This document shows positions 55,871 to 64,000 of a stretch of DNA of 64,000 nt, one piece after another. Made by a program: the position numbers and the translations under genes. The notes below the pieces were generated by a model. That model was given only the letters and a program-made list of their open reading frames with translations, ran no database searches and was not told the DNA's origin. The stretch comes from Tragulus kanchil (taxonomy: Eukaryota > Chordata > Mammalia > Artiodactyla > Tragulidae): contig JAIOJX010000025.1 of assembly GCA_022376925.1 (NCBI GenBank), forward strand, positions 188,294,801 through 188,358,800, read 5' to 3'. Each line of letters starts with the position of its first letter. Position 1 is the first letter of the stretch.

Positions 55871-56094
55871 TACGTGAAGCCCAGCGTGGAAACCCTGGCC
55901 ATCAGGCCAGGCTGGACAGTGGCCCGGCAGAGCACAGGGAGGGAAGACCTGCGCCCCGTGTGCTGCCCTAGAAGGCTTCCAGGCTGCGGTTTAGGGGGGT
56001 AGGCGGACACAGCCCAGGCTGTGGGACAAGGTCCAGCAAACCCGTGTGGACCCGAACTCCAGAAGGGGGTGGGGAGGACAGGAAGACCATTTCA
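55871..56094. other. Unassigned DNA before the L1 block
   Basis: No feature recognised. Confidence 0.4.
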
Positions 56095-56815
56095 AGAAGC
56101 AACCGGTGAAGCTTTTCCAAATTTTATGAAAACTCACAGGTCCAAGAAGCTCCGCAAGCCCCGAGCACAGCTTAGTGAGACCGGCGACAAGGGCAGAGGC
56201 CTCCAGCCGCGGAGGACAGACCTCCCGGGCGCCAAGACCCAGAGACAAGGGGCGTGGGAGCCAGGGGGTCGCAGAGCAGCGTCTTTAGCGAGAGCACCAC
56301 CGCTGTCAGCCAGGAATTCTTCACTCGAGGAAGTGTCCTTCAAGCCCAAAGTCAGAATAACGACTTCCCAGACACTGAAAGAGCTGAGAGAACTCATCCG
56401 CCACCCTCCGGGGGAGTCGGGGACCTTCTTCACGCGGAAGGATCCAGCGCCAGACAGACACCTGCATCTGCCACGAGTGGTAACTATGGTAATTGAGCGT
56501 CCCCGCAAAACTATAAACAATCGTGTCCTGCAAACACTGAAGACACACGTGGGCCTAAAGAGCACAAGGACCCGGAAAGGAGAGGCTGGAACGAGCCGGC
56601 ACCGCGCCGCTCCCACAGGATCCGCGAAGCCGTGGGAGGGCCACCCGGGCGTGGGCAGAGAGACGCCGGAGAGGCGCTTGTAACCCCCAAAGCAACCCCT
56701 GAAAGGGCAAAATTCAGAGTCATCGTCGACAAGCTAATGAAAGAAATAGTTACAAAATACTCAATCTAAAAGACAGAAAAAGGGGAGGGAAACGGACCGA
56801 AGGACAGACAGGTCT

Positions 56816-57228
56816 GCTCAGCGCAGTGGCTCAGTCGTGTCTGACCGCCACCCCACAGAGGGCAGCGCGCCGGGCGTCCCTGTCCTCCGCCATCTCCAGA
56901 GCTGGCTCAGACTCATGTCCATTGACTCGGTGATGCCAGCCCCCCATCTCATCCTCTGTCGCCCCCTTCTCCGTCTGCCTTCTGTTTTTCCCAGCATCAG
57001 GGTCTTTTCCAATGAGTTTTCTATTCACATGAGGTGGCCAAAGTATTGGAGTTGCAGCTTCAGCTTCAGCCCTTCTAACGAATATTCAGGGTTGATTTCC
57101 TTCAGCATTGACTGGTTTGATCTCCTTGCCATCCAGGGGACTCTCAAGAGTCTTGGCCAGCACCACCACAGTCCAAGAGCATCCACTCTTCAGCACTCAG
57201 CCTTCTCTATGGTCCAGCATGACTACTG
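56816..57228 (-). mobile_element. BovB (RTE LINE) 3' end, reverse, inserted in the L1
   Basis: The - strand runs GGACCATAGAGAAGGCTGAG, GCTGAAGAGTGGATGCTCTT, CAAGGAGATCAAACCAGTCA, GAAGGAAATCAACCCTGAAT, CTCCAATACTTTGGCCACCT, AAAAGACCCTGATGCTGGGA and finally GTCAGACACGACTGAGCCAC. This is the unmistakable BovB C-terminal/3'-end sequence. A translatable stretch at 57028-56831 retains the family's C-terminal look (MNRKLIGKDPDAGKN). It is much closer to the family pattern than the fragment at 16745. Confidence 0.93.
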
Positions 57229-58217
57229 AGAAAACCGTAACTTTGACTATACGAACCTTTGTCAGCAAAGTGGTGTCTCTGCTCTTTAATATAGATGGGA
57301 CAAATGAAAATAAAAAGAGGAGAATTTAAGCCCAGAAAAATTAGTATAACAGTCACCACAAGTCAAACACTGCCATCAAAAGGCTGAGGTTATCTGATCA
57401 GATAAGCTACCTGCTACCTGCATAGAACCCACTAAAAATACAGGCAATATGACTGAAAGTAAAAGCATGGGAAAAGACTAATTGGCTGATGCTCATTGAA
57501 GGAAGCTGGAGTGACAATATTAATATCAAAGTCGATTTCAGAACAAGAGCGTTACCAGAAATAAAGAGAGTCCTTTCATAAGGATGGGGGGTTAAGTCAC
57601 TAGGAGGACATAAATGTCTTTAATGTTTACACACCTAATAACAGAGCTTAAAATACTTGTAGCAAAAACTAAGAATAGCACAAGGAAACAGACAAACCCA
57701 CTGTTGCAATTGGAGATCTCAACTGCCCCCCACCCCCATAAGTGATGGACAAGTAGAAAGTGTATCATGAAGAATACGAAACCCTCGAAGGCACATGGAC
57801 TAATCTGACCTGGATGCTGTGTGGGGCACTAGGAACAGCAGACTTCATATTCTTTCCAAGTGCATAACGAACACTTACCAAGAAAACCCATGCTCTGGGT
57901 CATAAAACAAGTCTCAAAAAATTTTACAGTATTCAAGTCATACCAAGTATGTTCTCTGATCACAAAAGAATTAAACTAGAACTCAATAAGAGAAATGTGC
58001 CTAGGAAAATCCTAAATGTTTGGAAATTTAAAACCATACCTCTAAATAACCCCTGGGTCAAAGAAGAAATCAGAAGAAAAATGAGAATATTTTGAATCTA
58101 ATAAAAACACAACATATTGAAAAGCTGAGATGCGGCTAGAGCAGTACAGCACTGAGAGGAAGGCCTCTGTTGGAAAAAATCAACTACCTTCACTTCCACT
58201 TTAAGACACAAAGACCA

Positions 58218-58373
58218 GGGACTTCCCTGGTGGTCCAGTGGTGGGGACTTCCTCCTAATGCAGGGCACCTGGGTTCAGTCCCCGGTCAGGGAACCAGATC
58301 CCAAATGCCACAGCTGAGACCCAGCTCAGCCAAATAAATAAATAAGTAAAAATAAATATTAAAAAAAAAAAAA
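58218..58373 (+). mobile_element. CHR SINE (repeated at 59311-59466)
   Basis: GGGACTTCCCTGGTGGTCCA, then GGGGACTTCCTCCTAATGCA, GGGTTCAGTCCCCGGTCAGG, GAACCAGATCCCAAATGCCA and CAGCTGAGACCCAGCTCAGC, with an AAATAAATAAATAAG/poly-A tail. It is a complete short CHR-type element inserted in the L1. It probably represents one insertion shown twice. Confidence 0.9.
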
Positions 58374-58411
58374 GAAACAGACCCTAAATCAATGACCTCC
58401 ATTTCTGCCTT

Positions 58412-58770
58412 AAGAAACACGGGGAGGGGCTTCCCCTGGTGGTCCAGTGGGTAGGGACACCACCTTGCAGTGCAAGGGGCGCCAGTTCGAGCCCTGGCCT
58501 GGGAAGATCCCACGTGCGCGGAGCGCTGGACTGATGTGTCCAATTACCGAGCCGGAGCTGTGGAGCGATGCGCCCAGAGCCGGGGATCTGCAACGACAGA
58601 CGCCACCGCGATGGGAGGCCCACAGGAGCCAAAGAACGAAGACGGATGAAAGTGGAGAAATGAAAGACCAATAGAAGTGGCCTGCCTGCTCCCCTCCCTC
58701 CCCAACCCGACCCCCGCCCAAAATAAATAAATAAATAAATCTTAAAAAAAAAAAAAAAGAAACACGGGGA
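58412..58770 (+). mobile_element. Long tRNA-headed SINE with perfect 14-bp TSD (repeated at 59505-59866)
   Basis: Body at 58426-58756, flanked by exact AAGAAACACGGGGA at 58412-58425 and 58757-58770 (copy: 59505-59518 and 59853-59866). Same family as 22517 and 40234: GGTGGTCCAGTGGGTAGGGA, GTCCAATTACCGAGCCGGAG, GATGGGAGGCCCACAGGAGC, AAAGACCAATAGAAGTGG, AAATAAATAAATAAAT and poly-A. It is inserted into L1 ORF2 text that reads through once the element is ignored. The copy at 59519-59852 lacks the three deletions seen here. Confidence 0.92.
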
Positions 58771-59289
58771 AAAGAGCAAACATGACTCAAAGTGAAAGGA
58801 TGGAAGTAATAAATATCAGAACACAAATCATGGAAACAGAAAAGGACTCAAGAAAATCAATGAAATTGAAAGCTGGTTCTTTGCGAACCTGAGTAAGACA
58901 GGCAAGTCAGACCAACCAGGAGTAAAAGACAAAGGGCAGGAATGCCCAGCTCTCACTCCCGTCCAGATGAGAAAAGTGGTAGCACCACGGACCACGCGGC
59001 CACTGAAAGTCTATGCTATAGATGCGCTATGCCGATGAACTGGGCAACGTAGAAGAAAAGGACAAACTTCTTAAAAGATTCAAACTATCAAAGCCCTTTC
59101 AAGAAGAAATAGAAAATCTATTCTACAGCTAGTAAAGATTGAATGTTTAGTTAAATGCCTTCTAAAAAAGAAAACCCCAAGCCCAAATAGGTCTCAAGAA
59201 GAAATAATGACAAGTTTTCAGGAACTGATCCAGAATACTGAAGAGAAGAAGACACTTTCCAGCTCATTCTATGGGAGACGAAAAAACCA

Positions 59290-60376
59290 ACTTTAAAGAC
59301 ACAAAGACCAGGGACTTCCCTGGTGGTCCAGTGGTGGGGACTTCCTCCTAATGCAGGGCACCTGGGTTCAGTCCCCGGTCAGGGAACCAGATCCCAAATG
59401 CCACAGCTGAGACCCAGCTCAGCCAAATAAATAAATAAGTAAAAATAAATATTAAAAAAAAAAAAAGAAACAGACCCTAAATCAATGACCTCCATTTCTG
59501 CCTTAAGAAACACGGGGAGGGGCTTCCCCTGGTGGTCCAGTGGGTAGGGACACCACCTTGCAGTGCAAGGGGCGCCAGTTCGAGCCCTGGCCTGGGAAGA
59601 TCCCACGTGCCGCGGAGCGGCTGGACTGATGTGTCCAATTACCGAGCCGGAGCTGTGGAGCGCATGCGCCCAGAGCCGGGGATCTGCAACGACAGACGCC
59701 ACCGCGATGGGAGGCCCACAGGAGCCAAAGAACGAAGACGGATGAAAGTGGAGAAATGAAAGACCAATAGAAGTGGCCTGCCTGCTCCCCTCCCTCCCCA
59801 ACCCGACCCCCGCCCAAAATAAATAAATAAATAAATCTTAAAAAAAAAAAAAAAGAAACACGGGGAAAAGAGCAAACATGACTCAAAGTGAAAGGATGGA
59901 AGTAATAAATATCAGAACACAAATCATGGAAACAGAAAAGGACTCAAGAAAATCAATGAAATTGAAAGCTGGTTCTTTGCGAACCTGAGTAAGACAGGCA
60001 AGTCAGACCAACCAGGAGTAAAAGACAAAGGGCAGGAATGCCCAGCTCTCACTCCCGTCCAGATGAGAAAAGTGGTAGCACCACGGACCACGCGGCCACT
60101 GAAAGTCTATGCTATAGATGCGCTATGCCGATGAACTGGGCAACGTAGAAGAAAAGGACAAACTTCTTAAAAGATTCAAACTATCAAAGCCCTTTCAAGA
60201 AGAAATAGAAAATCTATTCTACAGCTAGTAAAGATTGAATGTTTAGTTAAATGCCTTCTAAAAAAGAAAACCCCAAGCCCAAATAGGTCTCAAGAAGAAA
60301 TAATGACAAGTTTTCAGGAACTGATCCAGAATACTGAAGAGAAGAAGACACTTTCCAGCTCATTCTATGAGACGAG
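59290..60376. repeat. Duplication I, right copy
   Basis: Near-identical to 58198-59280. After its end the L1 text continues naturally (GAGCCATGACCTTGACCCAA), so this copy, not the left one, is in the native downstream context. Confidence 0.92.
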
Positions 60377-60530
60377 CCATGACCTTGACCCAACACTAAG
60401 CAACAAAAATAAAGAAAACTAAAGGTCGTATTCCATTATGAACATAACTGCAAACATCTTTAAAATTTAGAAAATGGAATTCAGCAAAGTTTTAAAAGGA
60501 TCCTGATCAAGTGACTCCTGGCTAGGAGCT

Positions 60531-60622
60531 GGCGCCGCTGGGGTGCGGCTCCCGGGGAGCACGGGCCCCGCTGCCAGAGGCCCTGGGGCTCACGGGCACC
60601 AGGAGGGCTCCGGGCGCTCCCT
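60531..60622. other. GC-rich linker
   Basis: An abrupt change from AT-rich L1 to GC-rich DNA at ~60525. Nothing recognisable. Confidence 0.4.
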
Positions 60623-61684
60623 GCTGGGGCCGGCCCGCCGTGCGGGGACCCTGGAGACTGGCCGTCCCGTCTGCTAGTTCACCTCTGAGCTTGCAGCTGG
60701 GACTGTGACCACCTTGGCAGACCTGGAGCAGATCTGTACCCCCCTGTCTGAGGGAGGGTCGGGGTCAGCCCAGCCCTGCCCCGGCCCCCACAGAGAGGGG
60801 AGCCCGCGGGAGTTCGGGGGTCAGCATCAGTGCCCGGCAGGGGGCCTCCCCGAGCGGAGAAGGGTGTGTAGAGGGGCAGGGGGCAGAGAGGGCTCGGGAA
60901 CAGACGCCGTGGCATGGCCTCCAATCCCACGAGCCGGGGCGTCTTCCCGCCCTCTGCCCTGTGCTCTGTAGGCCAGTGGCCCTGGTGTGCCACCTCAGCC
61001 CCTCCGGGCTCCGTCCAAGTCCACCCATCAGGCGTCAGCACCAAGGCCCTGCACCGCCACACCGCCAGCTCCGGGGTGGCCGCCCTGCCCCCCGGAACCT
61101 CAGGACGCTCTGCTCTGACCCTGCATCTCCCGGGAAGGGGCCTGGCGCTGGGCTCAGGGGGCGCGTCCTCAGGGCCAGGCTCTTGTGAAGGGGACCCGTT
61201 AAGGGGGCGTCAAGGGGCGTGGAAAAGAGGGTCAGGACCCACTCATTCCCCCCGCCCCTGCCTCTCCCTGGCCGGAATCATCCCTTTCTGTCTGCACAAT
61301 CCTGGACAAAACGCAACCCACGCTGAGTCCCTCCGACCTGAGGCCCGCACCCTCCACCCGACGGCCTGGACCCGGACGCTGAAGGTGGAGAGGAGGCCGG
61401 GCGGGGTCTTGCCCGGGGCCACACCGGGAGTCCTCCCCACGTGGGGTGAGGGCTGAGTGGATGGGGGGGCCCTGGTGTCCTGGGCGTGCCCCCGCCCCCT
61501 GGTGCTTCTTGATGGGAGGGGCCAGGGAGGCAGCTTCTCCTCCTGGAAGAGCCGGGGGACGGACCGGCGGGGTCCGCGCCCACGCAGTCTGAGGGCCGTC
61601 TGCCCGCCGCTGCCTGCAGAGCCTCCGGTAGCTGGAGAGGCCACGCAGGAGGACTCGGGGCCATGCAGAGGCCGGCCGCAGCCA
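60623..61684. repeat. Duplication J, left copy (~1.06 kb)
   Basis: Recurs at 61685-62740, offset 1062 falling to 1058 and then 1054. The right copy is shorter in G/C runs within its first ~470 bases: TGCGAGACCC for TGCGGGGACCC, CGTCCGTC for CGTCCCGTC, TACCCCTG for TACCCCCCTG, CGCCTGCCCGG for CGCCCTGCCCCCCGG. The copies abut, sharing the edge CCAGC. Non-coding, GC-rich. Confidence 0.92.
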
Positions 61685-62740
61685 GCTGGGGCCGGCCCGC
61701 CGTGCGAGACCCTGGAGACTGGCCGTCCGTCTGCTAGTTCACCTCTGAGCTTGCAGCTGGGACTGTGACCACCTTGGCAGACCTGGAGCAGATCTGTACC
61801 CCTGTCTGAGGGAGGGTCGGGGTCAGCCCAGCCCTGCCCCGGCCCCCACAGAGAGGGGAGCCCGCGGGAGTTCGGGGGTCAGCATCAGTGCCCGGCAGGG
61901 GGCCTCCCCGAGCGGAGAAGGGTGTGTAGAGGGGCAGGGGGCAGAGAGGGCTCGGGAACAGACGCCGTGGCATGGCCTCCAATCCCACGAGCCGGGGCGT
62001 CTTCCCGCCCTCTGCCCTGTGCTCTGTAGGCCAGTGGCCCTGGTGTGCCACCTCAGCCCCTCCGGGCTCCGTCCAAGTCCACCCATCAGGCGTCAGCACC
62101 AAGGCCCTGCACCGCCACACCGCCAGCTCCGGGGTGGCCGCCTGCCCGGAACCTCAGGACGCTCTGCTCTGACCCTGCATCTCCCGGGAAGGGGCCTGGC
62201 GCTGGGCTCAGGGGGCGCGTCCTCAGGGCCAGGCTCTTGTGAAGGGGACCCGTTAAGGGGGCGTCAAGGGGCGTGGAAAAGAGGGTCAGGACCCACTCAT
62301 TCCCCCCGCCCCTGCCTCTCCCTGGCCGGAATCATCCCTTTCTGTCTGCACAATCCTGGACAAAACGCAACCCACGCTGAGTCCCTCCGACCTGAGGCCC
62401 GCACCCTCCACCCGACGGCCTGGACCCGGACGCTGAAGGTGGAGAGGAGGCCGGGCGGGGTCTTGCCCGGGGCCACACCGGGAGTCCTCCCCACGTGGGG
62501 TGAGGGCTGAGTGGATGGGGGGGCCCTGGTGTCCTGGGCGTGCCCCCGCCCCCTGGTGCTTCTTGATGGGAGGGGCCAGGGAGGCAGCTTCTCCTCCTGG
62601 AAGAGCCGGGGGACGGACCGGCGGGGTCCGCGCCCACGCAGTCTGAGGGCCGTCTGCCCGCCGCTGCCTGCAGAGCCTCCGGTAGCTGGAGAGGCTCCGC
62701 AGGAGGACTCGGGGCCATGAAGAGGCCGGCCGCAGCCAGC
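61685..62740. repeat. Duplication J, right copy
   Basis: Near-identical to 60623-61684, with the homopolymer losses noted there near the join, and continuous with 62741. A few substitutions near its end (GGCTCCGCAGG for GGCCACGCAGG, CCATGAAGAGG for CCATGCAGAGG) suggest the left copy's tail is also imperfect. Confidence 0.92.
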
Positions 62741-64000
62741 GTGGAGGCCTCGGCGCCCCTCCTGTGGCCCGGCCACCCCCAGCTGGAGGAAGGGCACTCA
62801 GAGCTGGACTCTGGCAGGCCACCCCGGGGACCCGACTTAAAGCGGCACCAGGAGAGCGCCAGGACCGGGCCGCCGAGCCTCGGCGCGGGAGGCGGGAGGG
62901 CGAGGAGGCAGGGAGGGTGCCCAGCAGAGGGGCTGTGCTCGGCGGGAGGCGGCGGTGCCACCGCGGCCCCCTCACGCCACCCCGCCCCGCCGCCTGCCTG
63001 ACTCAGCCCTGGGTCGGGCCTCCGTGCCCGGAGCAGGGCCGCGCCGTCTGACGTGCGAGCAGCAACGCCCAGCGTAGACCGAGCCGGGAGGACGCGGCCG
63101 GTGCCCCACTCAGGCCCACGCGAGCAGGACCACGCGCGGCCGCCACCCGCCCCGCCACACCAGGCCGGCCTCGCCTCCCTGCCCTCTGTTCCCTCTCGGC
63201 TCCTGCAGCCCCAGTGCCTGGCCTGGCTGCGGTGTTCGCTGCCTGCCTTCCAGCCCCCAGCCCCTCCGGGGCACACGCAGCGGGGGACCTGCTGAGGCGC
63301 AGGCTCCTCTGAAACTGAAGGATTAGCCGTGAGCAATGGGCACAGCCTCTCCACAGAGAGAACAGCATGAACCAAAGCAGTGTGCTAAGAGAGTCAGGGA
63401 AACCAGGGCCAGCTCAGCTAGGGGCGTAGACTAGGGGGCCCCGGACGAAGGGGGTGAGGCCGTGGGGAGACCTCGGAGAGGTGTGGCCGGGACCTCACCC
63501 AGGGCACAGGGAGCCGCTGGAGGGCCCCGGGTGGCGAGGGGGAGGCAAGTGTCTGCGTCCAGGCTGGGCTCGGGGGGAAGGGGAAACGAGAGGCGGGACG
63601 GGGAGCGGAGACGCTCGGGAGGAACACGGGCAGCGAGTCAGGCGGCCTGGGGAGCCGTGGCTGGACAAGGGACCCTCTGGCGTTCCGGGCCGGGTCTGGG
63701 GCACCTGGAGACCTGGACAGAAACACCCTCACTGTCTGCGCAGGGCAGTGGGGTCCGGCCAGAAGTAGGGTGGGGTCACGCTCGCCTGGGGAGAGCAGGA
63801 AGGGAAGGCCCGCCCGTGCCCCCTCAGCGGCAGCCCCCCAAGTCCAATGGGGACACAGGAGGTGTCGCTGGGCGTCCAGTCCTCCTCGGCAGGGCTGACA
63901 GCCCCCCGATGCACCCGCGATCCCACTGCGGCTGGAAGTTAGAGGCTGGTGGAGCCGGGCCTTTCTTGGACTCTGGCGGAGTCGGGGGTCGAGCCCGTGG
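62741..64000. other. GC- and CpG-rich non-coding DNA
   Basis: No gene recognised. 62855-63010 is CpG-dense. 63340-63640 (GAGAACAGCATGAACCAAAG, GGGCACAGGGAGCCGCTGGA) has the flavour of a diverged ancient interspersed repeat that I cannot name. Frames are compositional. Confidence 0.45.

Larger units (their letters stand above)
58198..59280. repeat. Duplication I, left copy (~1.09 kb)
   Basis: Recurs at 59290-60376, offset 1092-1096. It includes a CHR SINE, a long SINE with its target-site duplications, and L1 text. Three G/C bases present in the right copy's SINE are missing here (GTGCGCGGAGCGCTGG for GTGCCGCGGAGCGGCTGG, GAGCGATGC for GAGCGCATGC), and its last bases are altered (CTATGGGAGACG for CTATGAGACG). 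Because whole nested insertions are copied with their flanks, the duplication postdates all of them, or is artificial. Confidence 0.92.
56095..60530 (+). mobile_element. Old L1 (sense) with nested insertions
   Basis: Recognisable L1M-type text in order: CCAAATTTTATGAAAACTC and GGTCCAAGAAGCTCCGCAAG (~56120), GTGTCCTTCAAGCCCAAAGT...CTGAGAGAACTCATC (~56340), endonuclease-region ORF2 text (~57660-58100: ACTTGTAGCAAAAACTAAG, AAACAAGTCTCAAAAAATTT, GTATGTTCTCTGATCAC, GGGTCAAAGAAGAAATCAG), then reverse-transcriptase-region text (AATGAAATTGAAAGCTGGTT, TCAAGAAGAAATAGAAAATC, AGCTCATTCTATGAGACG). BovB, a CHR SINE and a long SINE interrupt it, and part of it is duplicated (I). Stops and frameshifts throughout; not active. 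Confidence 0.82.

Noticed and set aside
56831..57028. 65-codon minus-strand frame as a gene
   Set aside because: It is the C-terminal remnant of the BovB reverse-transcriptase ORF, a transposon fossil and not a host gene.
4592..62740. Biological tandem segmental duplications or an undescribed ~1-kb duplicating element
   Set aside because: There is no shared sequence, terminal repeat or target-site signature among the ten units. Near-perfect identity and G/C homopolymer loss beside the joins point to assembly.
63340..63640. A named ancient interspersed repeat
   Set aside because: The wording resembles an old mammalian repeat, but I could not align enough landmarks to name a family or an orientation.
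1..64000. Subtelomeric location indicated by telomere repeats
   Set aside because: GC-richness and GC-shifted repeats would fit a chromosome end, but no TTAGGG/CCCTAA array is present in the window.

Overview
This is nuclear DNA from a ruminant (Pecora-type artiodactyl). The diagnostic evidence is its transposons: 3' ends of the RTE-type LINE BovB (56816-57228, 16745-17075), Bov-tA SINEs (21567-21786 and a reverse-oriented element around 8744-8944), several CHR-type tRNA-derived SINEs, a longer ~330-bp tRNA-headed SINE, and artiodactyl L1 3' ends. I find no protein-coding exon, tRNA, rRNA, CRISPR array or bacterial-style operon that the sequence supports. The many open frames are long because the DNA is very GC- and CpG-rich, and none reads as a known protein.

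Layout. 1-20.5 kb is GC-rich non-coding DNA with AT-rich islands (2.04-2.50, 5.2-5.5, 14.03-14.66, 18.78-18.97 kb) that look like conserved regulatory elements, plus GC-shifted L1 and BovB fossils (12.6-12.9, 16.05-17.08 kb). 20.6-24.6 kb is a repeat-dense block of L1, CHR, Bov-tA and the longer SINE. 24.6-56 kb is again GC-rich with candidate regulatory islands at 26.8-27.3, 31.3-31.7, 33.8-34.0, 43.2-43.35, 45.3-45.44 and 52.14-52.87 kb. 56.1-60.5 kb is an old L1 with BovB, CHR and the longer SINE nested in it. 60.5-64 kb is GC-rich and apparently empty. AT-rich islands spaced through GC-rich, gene-free DNA fit a large intron or intergenic regulatory landscape of a developmental gene, but I cannot name the gene.

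The most striking signal is structural. Ten times in 64 kb a segment is followed immediately, or after at most ~56 bases, by a near-identical direct copy, always with an offset of about 1.03-1.12 kb. The duplicated segments share no content: SINEs, L1, regulatory islands and plain GC-rich DNA are all involved. Differences between copies are concentrated next to the joins and are mostly lost G/C bases in homopolymers. This is best read as unmerged ~1-kb overlaps left by a long-read assembly, not biology. Summing the offsets, about 10.9 kb of the window is probably artificial. Any element, ORF or copy-number claim inside these blocks should be counted once.
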